DNA of 9,370 nucleotides from Tannerella sp. (GTDB taxonomy: Bacteria > Bacteroidota > Bacteroidia > Bacteroidales > Tannerellaceae), in the NCBI GenBank assembly GCA_031288935.1, contig JAITQL010000221.1:1-9370 (forward strand). The letters are read 5' to 3'. The position numbers were made by a program, and so were the translations under genes. Shown here piece after piece: positions 1-7,179 of the stretch. How positions within the stretch are numbered: the stretch's first letter is position 1; every line of letters starts with the position of its first letter. A model generated the notes under the pieces. The model was not told where the DNA came from. It did not search any database and saw only the letters and a program-made list of their open reading frames with translations.

Positions 1-210
1 ATCCGCCGCGGACGCGAGTATATCCGCCGCGGACGCGAGTATATCCGCCGCAGACGCGAGTATATCCGTCGCGGACGCGAGTATATCCGTCGCGGACGCG
101 AGTATATCCATCGCAGACGCGAGTATATCAGCCGCAGACGCGAGTATATCCGTCGCAGACGCGAGTATATCCGTCGCGGACGCGAGCATATCCGCCGTAT
201 ACTCGAGCAT
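1..210. repeat. 21-bp tandem repeat array, about ten units (array 1), running off the left edge
   Basis: Ten head-to-tail 21-bp units beginning ATCCGCCGCGGACGC and ending GAGTAT lie at 1-210 with no spacers and no indels. The unit starting at 190 is diverged and the repeat decays after 210. The window begins inside the array, so its true length is unknown. Variation is confined to unit columns 4, 5, 6, 10 and 19. Because the period is seven codons, every stop-free frame gives a 7-residue repeat: I-R-R-G/R-R-E-Y on the plus strand and I-L-A-S-A-(A/T)-D on the minus strand. It ends 80 bases upstream of the pyrK promoter. Whether it is translated is unresolved. Confidence 0.95.
1..210 (-). CDS. 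possible repeat protein read from array 1 (partial, speculative)
   Basis: On the minus strand an ATG at 210-208 opens a frame that stays open to the window edge. After a short lead of MLEYTAD it gives about nine heptads of the form M/I-L-A-S-A-(A/T/M)-D. The pattern is alanine-rich, helical and amphipathic, with Ile and Ala spaced 3/4 as in a coiled coil. The most frequent single difference besides column 6 (column 10, G/A, in four of ten units) is synonymous in this frame (TCC/TCT, Ser). The column 4 change is also synonymous, and column 19 gives only Ile to Met. Column 6 exchanges Ala and Thr. In the plus frame the same changes swap Gly/Arg and Tyr/His. That mildly favours minus-strand coding. 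The frame is also open upstream of 210, so the start is uncertain. No family is recognised, and it may be non-coding. Confidence 0.2.
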   Translation of the reverse strand, partial: MLEYTADMLASATDILASATDILASAADILASAMDILASATDILASATDILASAADILASAADILASAAD

Positions 211-289
211 ATTTGCGGTATGCCCGGACAGACCGGGAATGTCTCGGCCCTTGTGAACAGCCGTTTCTTGACCCTTCTCCCCGGGAATT

Positions 290-319
290 TTTGTTTCTGG
301 CTCAAAATGGCTACTTTTG
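290..319 (+). promoter_or_regulatory. Bacteroides-type promoter for the pyrK-pyrD unit
   Basis: TTTG at 290-293 and TACTTTTG at 312-319 match the Bacteroidota primary sigma-factor consensus (TTTG near -33, TAnnTTTG near -7). They are separated by 18 bases, which is the expected spacing. Transcription would start a few bases after 319, leaving a leader of roughly 35-40 bases before pyrK. A purine-rich ribosome-binding-like stretch, AGGAAAGGAA, lies at 353-362 directly ahead of the ATG. No operator or riboswitch is visible in the short leader. Confidence 0.7.
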
Positions 320-363
320 CGGGAGTGAAGGAAACTTTTTGACAAGCCAATCAGGAAAGGAAT

Positions 364-1143
364 ATGAGGAAATATGTGTTAGACTTGACCGTGGTGGAGA
401 ACGTGCGGCTTCATCCCGACTGCTGCCTGCTCAAACTGACGGCCGGCGTTCCGTTGCCGGAGACGGTTCCGGGACAGTTTGCGGAAGTACGGGTGGACGG
501 GGCGCCGGGCACGTTTCTGCGGCGGCCGATTTCGATTCATTATGTGGATCGGGCGCGAAACGAGTTGTGGCTGCTGATACGGCTGGCGGGTGAAGGTACG
601 CGGCGCATGGCGGAAACGGGCGCGGGAGAGGCGCTGAACCTGCTTCTGCCGCTGGGAAACGGCTTTTCCCTGCCGCAGGAGCCTGTCGGCGCCCGGCTTT
701 TGCTGGCGGGCGGCGGAGTTGGGGTAGCGCCGTTGCTTTACTTGGGCGACCGGTTGAGGCAGACGGGTTTTACGCCGGCTTTTTTGCTGGGTGCACGCAC
801 GCGGGAGGACTTGCTGCAACTGGAGGCGTTTCGGGAAAGGGGCGCGGTCTATGTTACAACGGAGGACGGGTCTTTGGGCGAAAAGGGACGGGTGACGGAT
901 CATTCCGTTTTGCGGCAGGAACGGTTTGACCGGCTGTACGTTTGCGGCCCGAAGCCCATGATGGTGGCGATGGGCGGGTATGCAATGCGGACGGGGACGC
1001 CGTGCGAGGTGTCGCTCGAAAACACGATGGCCTGCGGCCTCGGCGCCTGTCTTTGCTGCGTGGAACGGACGAAGGCGGGGCACGTGTGCGTCTGTACCGA
1101 AGGCCCCGTCTTCGAGGTCAGTCAACTGGAATGGAATCTTTAA
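364..1143 (+). CDS. pyrK: dihydroorotate dehydrogenase B, electron-transfer subunit PyrK
   Basis: This is the iron-sulfur flavoprotein subunit of class 1B dihydroorotate dehydrogenase. It passes electrons from dihydroorotate oxidation in PyrD through FMN, [2Fe-2S] and FAD to NAD+ in the cytoplasm, in de novo pyrimidine synthesis. The 259 residues have the usual length and order. An N-terminal ferredoxin-reductase-type barrel carries the FAD motif RRPIS (53-57). A nucleotide-binding domain follows, with GGGVGVAP (116-123) and CGPKPMM (194-200). The C-terminal cluster loop has Cys224, Cys229, Cys232 and Cys244 in the C-x4-C-x2-C-x11-C pattern, ending CTEGPVF as in known PyrK proteins. The ATG at 364 is chosen because it follows a purine-rich ribosome-binding stretch and gives a full-length N terminus. 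pyrD starts 18 bases after the stop, and the two products form one heterotetramer. Confidence 0.96.
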   Translation: MRKYVLDLTVVENVRLHPDCCLLKLTAGVPLPETVPGQFAEVRVDGAPGTFLRRPISIHYVDRARNELWLLIRLAGEGTRRMAETGAGEALNLLLPLGNGFSLPQEPVGARLLLAGGGVGVAPLLYLGDRLRQTGFTPAFLLGARTREDLLQLEAFRERGAVYVTTEDGSLGEKGRVTDHSVLRQERFDRLYVCGPKPMMVAMGGYAMRTGTPCEVSLENTMACGLGACLCCVERTKAGHVCVCTEGPVFEVSQLEWNL

Positions 1144-1161
1144 ATCATTGAATTGTATCGT

Positions 1162-2070
1162 ATGGCAGAATTAAGTATGCGGATAGCCGGTTTGACGTTG
1201 AAGAATCCGGTGATGACGGCTTCGGGCACCTTCGGGTACGGGCTTGAATATGCCGATCTGACAGACCTCCCGTCGCTGGGCGGGATTGTGGTGAAGGGCA
1301 CCACGCTTGAACCCCGCGAGGGGAACCCGTATCCGCGCATGGCGGAAACGCCGTCGGGCATGCTCAATGCCGTGGGGCTGCAAAACAGGGGCGTTGACAG
1401 TTTCATCCGGACGATTTATCCGCGAATCAAGGAGATAGACACGAACTGGATTGTCAATGTCAGCGGTTCGTCGGTGGAAACGTACGTGGCCTGTGCGGAA
1501 AAGATCGCTTCGCTGGAGCGTGTTCCGGCGATTGAGCTGAACATATCCTGTCCGAACGTGAAGCAGGGCGGGATGGCGTTCGGCGTGACGGTCGAGGGGG
1601 CGGCCGGGGTGGTTCGCGCCGTGCGCAGGGTTTATCCCAAGACCCTGATCGTGAAACTGTCTCCCAACGTGACGGACGTGGCGGAGATTGCGCGTGCCGT
1701 CGAAGGCGAAGGCGCCGACGCCGTGTCGCTGATCAATACCTTGCTGGCGATGGCGGTGGACGTCGAAAAGCGCTGTCCCGTGCTGTCGACCGTTACCGGC
1801 GGACTGTCCGGCCCCTGCGTGAAGCCGGTTGCCTTGCGGATGGTCTGGCAGGTTGCCCGTGCGGTCAGGATTCCCGTGATCGGCATGGGCGGGATTGCCG
1901 GATGGAAGGACGCGGTCGAATTTATGCTGGCCGGCGCTTCCGCCGTTCAGATCGGGACGTACAACTTTGTTGACCCGACGGTTTCCGCCAAGGTCATCCG
2001 CGGGATAAACGATTACTGCGACCGGCACGGGTTTGCTTCGGCAAGCGAACTGACGGGGGCGCTGCTCTGA
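1162..2070 (+). CDS. pyrD: dihydroorotate dehydrogenase B, catalytic subunit PyrD (class 1B)
   Basis: This FMN-dependent enzyme oxidises (S)-dihydroorotate to orotate, the fourth step of UMP synthesis, in complex with PyrK. The 302-residue protein is a TIM barrel. It shows the early FMN/substrate segment [19 protein letters not shown] (43-48), the substrate loop NAVGLQNRG (69-77), and the motif [11 protein letters not shown] (127-137). Cys130 in that motif is the catalytic base that marks class 1 enzymes; class 2 enzymes use Ser. The FMN phosphate-binding motifs GMGGI (241-245) and AVQIGT (261-266) are also present. I start at the ATG at 1162; an in-frame TTG at 1153 would add only three residues and places Cys130 less well against the Lactococcus numbering. 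No promoter lies in the 18 bases after pyrK, so the pair is co-transcribed. Confidence 0.96.
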   Translation: MAELSMRIAGLTLKNPVMTASGTFGYGLEYADLTDLPSLGGIVVKGTTLEPREGNPYPRMAETPSGMLNAVGLQNRGVDSFIRTIYPRIKEIDTNWIVNVSGSSVETYVACAEKIASLERVPAIELNISCPNVKQGGMAFGVTVEGAAGVVRAVRRVYPKTLIVKLSPNVTDVAEIARAVEGEGADAVSLINTLLAMAVDVEKRCPVLSTVTGGLSGPCVKPVALRMVWQVARAVRIPVIGMGGIAGWKDAVEFMLAGASAVQIGTYNFVDPTVSAKVIRGINDYCDRHGFASASELTGALL

Positions 2071-2113
2071 CCGGGGATTTACAACGGGAATAATCATACA
2101 TTAAACTTATCTG

Positions 2114-4288
2114 ATGAAACATCTGTTTTTTTTGACCTGCATCGTCTGCCTGCCCTCTCCGGGGGCGGCTCAAAACATATCCATTCCCGATGCACATTTC
2201 AGGGAATATCTGACCGCGCATTTCGATACGGACGGCGACGGCGGAATCTCGCGCATGGAGGCCGCTGCCGTAAAGAGCATCGAGTGTACGGAGCAGCCGG
2301 TCGCTTCGCTGGAGGGGATTGAATATTTCACTTCGCTGGAAGAACTGGACTGTTCGCTGTCGAACTATTTTGAGCGCGGCGGCCTGACGGCATTTGACAT
2401 TAGCCGCAATCCTGCGTTGAAAAAGCTGCGCTGCGACAATAACCGGCTGGATACGCTGGACATCAGCCACAATCCGGAGCTGATCGAGGTGCATTGCCGG
2501 AACAATTTCCTCAAGACGCTGGACGCGAGTAACCACCTGCGGCTGGAAGAGCTGCTGTGCGACAACAACCGGCTGAACGCGCTGAATCTGGACGGTTGCA
2601 GCGCCCTGTCGCTCCTTCATGCAGGGGTGAACCGGCTGGACACGCTGGATCTGTCTTCGTGCATCGCCCTGCGCTGGCTGAATTGCGCCGAGAATCAGCT
2701 GACGACGCTGGACGTCAGCCGCCAGACGGCGCTCGAAAGCCTGTTTTGCAACAACAACCGCCTGGACACGCTGGATGTGGCATCCGGTACGGCGCTGCGG
2801 ACGCTGTATTGCGGGCATAACCGGCTGGACACGCTGGCGCTGGAGCACAATACGGCGCTGACCGACCTGGACTGCGGCAGTAACCGCCTGTCGGCGCTGG
2901 AGGTCGGCCGGAACACGGCGCTGACCGAACTGGAATGCAGCATCAACCTGCTGACAACGCTGGACGTGACGCGGAACACGGCGCTGAAAAAGTTGTATTG
3001 CAACGCGATGCCTTCCCTGACGGCGCTTTACCTGATAAAGAGCGTTTCGTACGAACAGCTGAGTTACCTGGACGGTTCGCTCGCCGCCTGGCTGGTGGAT
3101 GCGCAAACCGGCGAGAAGGAACTGCGAAAGATGCCCGAAATAGCCTCCGGGAATGAAGAAGCAAGGGAAAGGGTCGGGGAGAAAAAGCAGGCTTCGGCAC
3201 GGACGGCGCGTGAAATCTATTATGACGAAGCGCGCCGTGCGGAAGAGGCGCGGAAAGCGGAAGAAGCCAAACGGGCGGAGGAGGCCGGGCGACGCGAAGC
3301 CATCCGCACGTATACGGGCTTCGTCACCGTTCCCGATTCGGCTTTTTGCGTTTACCTGCTGACGGATTTCGATACGGACGGCGATGGCCGCCTCTCCGGT
3401 TCCGAAGCGCGTGCCGTAAGGGAAATCCGTTGCGAGAACCGCGACATCGCGTCGCTCGAAGGACTGGAATATTTCACGGCGCTGGAAACGCTGTCATGCA
3501 GTGCAAACCGGATACGGACGCTGGATATGAGCTATCATCCGGCATTAAGAGCGCTTGCCTGCGACCGGAACAGGATTCACCGGCTGGACATTCAGACAAA
3601 CCCGGCGCTGTCGGAATTGCAATGCTCCGACAACAATCTCATCACGATTGACGTAAGCCGCAATCCGGCGCTGCGGACACTGAAATGCAACCGTGTGCGG
3701 CTGATCGGGCTGGACGTGAGCAGGAATCCGCAACTGACCGTGTTGCAGTGCGGAGGCAACCACCTGACCGTTCTCGACATTGCGCAAAATACGGCGCTGG
3801 ACAGTCTGGTTTGCAGCAAAAACAAATTGAAAACGCTCAACGTGGCCGGGAATAGCCGCCTGACGTCCCTGAACTGCGGCGGCAACCTGCTGGATGCGCT
3901 GGACATCAGTCAAAACCCCGTGTTGACGGAGTTGATCTGTTCGGAAAACATGCTGACGGCCATCAGCGTGAATCGCAATGAACGGCTGGAGAAGATCGAC
4001 TGCAGCCGCAATCAGCTCTCCTCGATCGACACGGGTCACAATCCCGCACTGAAGGAACTTTCCTGCCGCGGCAACCGGATTGCCGATCTGGACGTCGGTA
4101 AAAACGCCGCGCTGGTGAAACTGAACTGCGGAGAAAACCTGCTGGTCAACATCAACGTGATGAAGAACAGGAGCCTGAAGTTTATCGAAACGGCGCCGAT
4201 GGCCACGCTGTCGACGCTCTTTTGTCCGCGCGACAGCATCTACACCAAACTGGCTTATCCGGTTACAGCCAAGGTGGACTACAAGTAA
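2114..4288 (+). CDS. secreted protein with two EF-hand plus leucine-rich-repeat modules
   Basis: This is a 724-residue exported protein of unknown partner. Residues 1-19 form a Sec signal peptide (KHLFFLTCIVCLP, then GAA before Gln20) with no lipobox at the cleavage site. Module A (about 22-305) begins IPDAHFREYL, has a canonical calcium-type loop at 38-49 (D38, D40, D42, G44, I45, S46, E49), then a capping segment and ten 21-residue LRRs (92-301) of the form xxLDVSxNxALxxLxCxxNxL. Module B (about 404-705) repeats the plan: VPDSAFCVYLL, a loop at 420-431 (D420, D422, D424, S428, E431), then ten LRRs (468-677). A Lys/Glu/Arg/Ala-rich helix at about 343-398 joins them. EF-hand/LRR proteins are common surface or periplasmic proteins in Bacteroidota and are thought to act in binding or adhesion. 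No type IX sorting domain is evident. It lies 43 bases after pyrD with no clear promoter between; a strong terminator follows. Confidence 0.9.
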   Translation: MKHLFFLTCIVCLPSPGAAQNISIPDAHFREYLTAHFDTDGDGGISRMEAAAVKSIECTEQPVASLEGIEYFTSLEELDCSLSNYFERGGLTAFDISRNPALKKLRCDNNRLDTLDISHNPELIEVHCRNNFLKTLDASNHLRLEELLCDNNRLNALNLDGCSALSLLHAGVNRLDTLDLSSCIALRWLNCAENQLTTLDVSRQTALESLFCNNNRLDTLDVASGTALRTLYCGHNRLDTLALEHNTALTDLDCGSNRLSALEVGRNTALTELECSINLLTTLDVTRNTALKKLYCNAMPSLTALYLIKSVSYEQLSYLDGSLAAWLVDAQTGEKELRKMPEIASGNEEARERVGEKKQASARTAREIYYDEARRAEEARKAEEAKRAEEAGRREAIRTYTGFVTVPDSAFCVYLLTDFDTDGDGRLSGSEARAVREIRCENRDIASLEGLEYFTALETLSCSANRIRTLDMSYHPALRALACDRNRIHRLDIQTNPALSELQCSDNNLITIDVSRNPALRTLKCNRVRLIGLDVSRNPQLTVLQCGGNHLTVLDIAQNTALDSLVCSKNKLKTLNVAGNSRLTSLNCGGNLLDALDISQNPVLTELICSENMLTAISVNRNERLEKIDCSRNQLSSIDTGHNPALKELSCRGNRIADLDVGKNAALVKLNCGENLLVNINVMKNRSLKFIETAPMATLSTLFCPRDSIYTKLAYPVTAKVDYK
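2177..4228 (+). repeat. internal duplication of an EF-hand/LRR module within one gene
   Basis: The segments at about 2177-3028 and 3323-4228 encode the same architecture. Each has a short helix, then an EF-hand loop sharing FDTDGDG, then (A)SLEG(I/L)EYFT(S/A)LE, and then ten 63-bp LRR units. The linker between them (about 3140-3307) encodes the charged helix with the repeated words EARRAEEARKAEEAKRAEEA. The copies are clearly related but diverged, so the duplication is old. Confidence 0.85.
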
Positions 4289-4302
4289 AAAGATATTAAA
4301 AC

Positions 4303-4343
4303 ACGGCCTCCTTTCCGCAAAAAAACGGAACGGAGGCCGTTTT
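4303..4343 (+). terminator. rho-independent terminator after the LRR gene
   Basis: ACGGCCTCCTTTCCG at 4303-4317 pairs with CGGAACGGAGGCCGT at 4326-4340 with one mismatch. The loop is A-rich and 8 bases long, and TTTT (4340-4343) follows the stem. It lies 15 bases after the LRR stop codon and closes the plus-strand unit that starts at pyrK. The A-rich sequence before the stem could also give some termination in the opposite direction. Confidence 0.85.
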
Positions 4344-4369
4344 GAACGGCAAAATATGCGGGAAGGCCG

Positions 4370-4377
4370 TATTTTTG
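4370..4377 (+). promoter_or_regulatory. Bacteroides-type -7 element before the thioredoxin-like gene
   Basis: TATTTTTG at 4370-4377 is a full match to TAnnTTTG. The nearest upstream TTTG (4341-4344) is 25 bases away, longer than the usual 18 or so, so the -33 part is weak. The site lies just after the preceding terminator and 23 bases before the chosen start codon at 4401. That position fits a separate transcription start for the downstream gene. Confidence 0.5.
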
Positions 4378-4400
4378 TACCCAAATTAAAACTTCACGAT

Positions 4401-4904
4401 ATGAGAAAGAAATCTTGTATCCTCTTCGGACTGATAGCGATGATACTTGTCAGTTCGTCTGTCGGAGAGGAAAAAGCAAGTTTTGCGGAAGGCCACCGGC
4501 CGGGAGACATGGCTCCGAAAATAAAGCCGGAGGGAAGCCGGGAGGCTGTTGATTTCGCAAATCAGACGGGACGTTACACCCTGGTGAATTTCTGGGCGAC
4601 GTATGATGCCGTTTCCCGCATTCGCAACATGCAACTCGGACGTAAAGCCGGCGAACTGGATTCCACGCGGCTCCTCCTGTGTTCCGTTTCCTTGGACGAG
4701 AAAGCCGTTATTTTTGCAGAGACGTTGAAGACAGACGGTCTGGATACCTCCGGTCAATGGTTTGCCGGAAAAGAGCGGTCGACGCTCATCAGAAAATACC
4801 GGCTGAAAAACAGATTTACAAACTTTCTGGTCGACGACCGGGGCGTGATTGTCGCTACCGGCCTCTCCGTACAGCAACTGTCCAAATTCAAGATTCAAGA
4901 TTGA
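4401..4904 (+). CDS. exported thioredoxin-fold (TlpA/ResA-like) protein lacking the CxxC motif
   Basis: This 167-residue protein has a hydrophobic signal or anchor segment at about 6-20 (CILFGLIAMILVSSS) and a thioredoxin-like domain. The fold is suggested by a RPGDMAPKI lead-in typical of TlpA/ResA proteins, LVNFWATYDAVSR (61-73) at the place of the usual NFWATWCxPC, and NFLVDDRGVIVATG (141-154), the last strand pair before the C-terminal helix. The active-site cysteines are replaced by Asp69 and Ser72, and the residue normally cis-Pro before the TxFLxD strand is Phe139. A thiol redox role is therefore unlikely; a binding or structural role in the periplasm is an inference. The start at 4401 is preferred over an in-frame ATG at 4356, because the latter adds a non-signal-like stretch and lies upstream of the TAnnTTTG element. 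The protein is not a lipoprotein, as its only early Cys is residue 6. Confidence 0.75.
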   Translation: MRKKSCILFGLIAMILVSSSVGEEKASFAEGHRPGDMAPKIKPEGSREAVDFANQTGRYTLVNFWATYDAVSRIRNMQLGRKAGELDSTRLLLCSVSLDEKAVIFAETLKTDGLDTSGQWFAGKERSTLIRKYRLKNRFTNFLVDDRGVIVATGLSVQQLSKFKIQD

Positions 4905-4907
4905 GCC

Positions 4908-4941
4908 GTAAGCCCGGCATATAATAAAATGCCGGGCTTAC
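4908..4941 (+). terminator. perfect 13-bp stem-loop after the thioredoxin-like gene
   Basis: GTAAGCCCGGCAT (4908-4920) and ATGCCGGGCTTAC (4929-4941) are exact inverted complements around an 8-base A/T loop. The stem starts four bases after the stop codon. No T-run follows it (CGTCCTCC), so it may end transcription poorly by itself or instead stabilise the mRNA 3' end. Its position is that of a terminator. Confidence 0.6.
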
Positions 4942-5064
4942 CGTCCTCCGGGCAAGCACGGCGACCTGCTTTTCCTGTCCGGGGCGTTGCCGTCGGGCTG
5001 GCTTCCCGGTTGAGGAGCCTTCTTGTTTTATTGCGGGAAAATACCTTCATTTGCAGTCAATATA

Positions 5065-7131
5065 ATGAAAGAAGTTATGAAATACAGTCTTTTCTTTTTG
5101 ACAGGATGTGCGACGGCTCTCCTTGCGGGATGCGGCACGAAAATGGAATGTGGAGACGTGTTGCGTCCGGATACGCGCGTCTCCAATACACTCTATGCAG
5201 GTAACCGCGCGCCGCTCGAGCCTTCGCGGTTTGTGAAATTGCCGGCGGGAAGTATCCGGCCGGGCGGTTGGGTGAAAAAGATGCTCGAACTACAGCGCGA
5301 CGGCTTGTGCGGTCATCTGGGAGAAATCAGCGCCTGGCTCGAGAAGGAAAACAATGCCTGGCTGAGCAGGGACGGGACGGGCAAGCATGGATGGGAGGAA
5401 GTGCCGTACTGGCTCAAGGGCTATGGCAACCTGGCTTACCTGCTGAATGACGAAGCGATGATCCGTGAAACGAAAGTCTGGATAGAAGCCGTGTTGAACA
5501 GTCAGCGGGCGGACGGCTATTTCGGGCCTTGGGTCGAGAAAAGGGGACGTCCCGACTTATGGGGAAACATGATCATGCTCTGGTGCCTGCAATCATATTA
5601 CGAATATGCCGGCGACCGGCGGGTGATTGCCTTTATGACACGCTATTTCCGCTGGCAGCTCCAGCTGGACGAATCGCTCTTTCTCAAGGATTACTGGGAA
5701 AACAGCCGCGGAGGAGACAACCTGTACAGCGTATACTGGTTATACAACCTTACGGGCGATGCGTTTTTGCTGGAACTGGGGGAAAAGATACACCGCAACA
5801 CGGCCGACTGGATGCAGGCCGACCGGCTGCCGAACCGCCACAACGTGAATATCGCCCAGTCGTTTCGCGAACCGGCCACCTACTTTCTGCAAAGCCATGA
5901 CAGCGCCCACTTGCAGGCATCCTACAACGACTTTTACCTGATACGCCAAGGCTACGGCCAGGTGCCCGGCGGCATGTTCGGCGCCGACGAGAACGCCCGT
6001 GAAGGGTATCACGACCCCCGGCAAGGCGTAGAGACCTGCGGCATGGTGGAACAGATGTCTTCCGACGAACTGCTGCTCCGCATCAGCGGCGATCCCTTCT
6101 GGGCAGACCATTGCGAGAACGTGGCCTTCAACACCTATCCGGCCTCCATGATGCCGGACCTCCGGTCGCTGCGCTACATCACAAGTCCCAACATGGTGGC
6201 GAGCGACGACAAAAACCATCATCCCGGCATCGACAACGCCGGGCCGTTCCTGATCATGAACCCCTTCAGCAGCCGCTGTTGCCAGCACAACCATACGCAG
6301 GGGTGGCCGTATTATGCCGAAAACCTGTGGATGGCCACGCCGGACAACGGACTGCTGGCCGCGCTGTATGCCGAAAGCACGGTGCAGGCGCGCGTCGGCA
6401 ACGGCGAGACGGTTCTGCTGGAACAGGAAACGCACTACCCGTTTGACGAGACCGTCCAAATCACGGTCAGGGAAGGCAGCCAGGCCGTCTTTCCGCTGTA
6501 TCTGCGCGTGCCGGCGTGGTGCCGGGAAGCGACGGCGGAGATTGTCGGCCGCAACGGCGACCGGGCGCTCGTCCGCGCCGGCGCGTCGCGTTACATGCGG
6601 ATCAACCGCAGCTGGTCGGCAGGCGACACGGTACGGCTAACCTTGCCCATGCGTCTGACCGTCGACGTCTGGGCGCAGAATGGAAACAGTGTCAGCGTCA
6701 ATTACGGGCCGTTGACGTTCTCCCTCCGTATCGAGGAAACCTGTATCGGGAAAAACAGCATCGACGCGGCGATCGGTGATTCAAAATGGCAGAAAACCGC
6801 CGATCCGGCTCGGTGGCCATCGTACGAGATACAACCCGGATCGCCCTGGAATTACGGACTGGTGTATGACCCTGCCCGTCCGGAGACTTCGTTTGAACCG
6901 GTTCGGAAATCCTGGCCGGCGGATGATTATCCGTTTTCCGTCGCTTCCGTACCGCTGGAACTCAAGGCCAGAGGAGCAAGAATCCCCGAATGGCAGACGG
7001 ACGAATACGGTTTGTGTGCATTTGTGCCTCAAAGCCCCGTGTCGACCGCCGAACCTGCGGAGGAGATCACACTGATCCCCATGGGCGCCGCACGGTTACG
7101 GATTTCGGCCTTCCCGACGGTGGAGAAGTAA
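5065..7131 (+). CDS. putative beta-L-arabinofuranosidase, GH127 family (DUF1680-type) lipoprotein
   Basis: This 688-residue protein resembles GH127 enzymes, which release beta-L-arabinofuranose from plant glycans. It has a lipoprotein signal peptide with lipobox LLAGC (Cys23). Next come an (alpha/alpha)6-type catalytic region (about 50-430) and C-terminal beta domains. In the characterised Bifidobacterium HypBA1 enzyme a Glu and three Cys bind zinc, and one of these Cys is the nucleophile. The matching motifs here are ETCG (Glu323, Cys325) and SRCCQHN (Cys405, Cys406), at nearly the same spacing. WPYYAENLWM and SVNYGPLTFSLRIEE are also family-like. Exact specificity is uncertain, because GH127 relatives include other pectin-active hydrolases. 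An in-frame ATG at 5077 gives a cleaner 19-residue signal (MKYSLFFLTG) and is a fair alternative start; a TTG at 5023 is unlikely. No SusC/SusD genes or other glycosidases are adjacent. Confidence 0.85.
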   Translation: MKEVMKYSLFFLTGCATALLAGCGTKMECGDVLRPDTRVSNTLYAGNRAPLEPSRFVKLPAGSIRPGGWVKKMLELQRDGLCGHLGEISAWLEKENNAWLSRDGTGKHGWEEVPYWLKGYGNLAYLLNDEAMIRETKVWIEAVLNSQRADGYFGPWVEKRGRPDLWGNMIMLWCLQSYYEYAGDRRVIAFMTRYFRWQLQLDESLFLKDYWENSRGGDNLYSVYWLYNLTGDAFLLELGEKIHRNTADWMQADRLPNRHNVNIAQSFREPATYFLQSHDSAHLQASYNDFYLIRQGYGQVPGGMFGADENAREGYHDPRQGVETCGMVEQMSSDELLLRISGDPFWADHCENVAFNTYPASMMPDLRSLRYITSPNMVASDDKNHHPGIDNAGPFLIMNPFSSRCCQHNHTQGWPYYAENLWMATPDNGLLAALYAESTVQARVGNGETVLLEQETHYPFDETVQITVREGSQAVFPLYLRVPAWCREATAEIVGRNGDRALVRAGASRYMRINRSWSAGDTVRLTLPMRLTVDVWAQNGNSVSVNYGPLTFSLRIEETCIGKNSIDAAIGDSKWQKTADPARWPSYEIQPGSPWNYGLVYDPARPETSFEPVRKSWPADDYPFSVASVPLELKARGARIPEWQTDEYGLCAFVPQSPVSTAEPAEEITLIPMGAARLRISAFPTVEK

Positions 7132-7144
7132 AAAATTGAGAATG

Positions 7145-7166
7145 GAAAATGATGTGTCATGTTTTC
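7145..7166 (+). terminator. weak imperfect stem-loop after the GH127 gene
   Basis: GAAAATGA at 7145-7152 can pair with TCATGTTTTC at 7157-7166 around TGTG, with a two-base bulge. A T-rich stretch (CCTTTCTTTTTG) follows. It sits 14 bases after the stop codon of the glycosidase gene. The stem is A/T-rich and short, so this is a tentative call. Confidence 0.3.
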
Positions 7167-7179
7167 TCCTTTCTTTTTG

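Noticed and set aside
1..210. CRISPR array
   Set aside because: Units are directly adjacent with a 21-bp period and no unique spacers, and no cas genes are in the window.
1..210. Conserved hairpin or protein-binding dyad in array 1 (TCCGC-C-GCGGA in the consensus unit)
   Set aside because: The variable columns 4, 6 and 10 break the pairing in many units without compensating changes, so the dyad does not look selected.
1..343. Plus-strand reading through array 1 ending at 343 (I-R-R-G-R-E-Y repeat)
   Set aside because: It has no start in the window, its tail overlaps the pyrK promoter, and unit variation is less conservative in this frame than on the minus strand.
213..593. Plus-strand ORF overlapping the pyrK start
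   Set aside because: It overlaps pyrK in another frame, spans the promoter, and has no recognisable features.
1994..4384. Long minus-strand open frames opposite the LRR gene (1994-3106 and 3545-4384)
   Set aside because: They are shadows caused by the regular 63-bp LRR codon pattern. The plus frame has a signal peptide, EF-hands and LRRs, and the minus frames show no family features.
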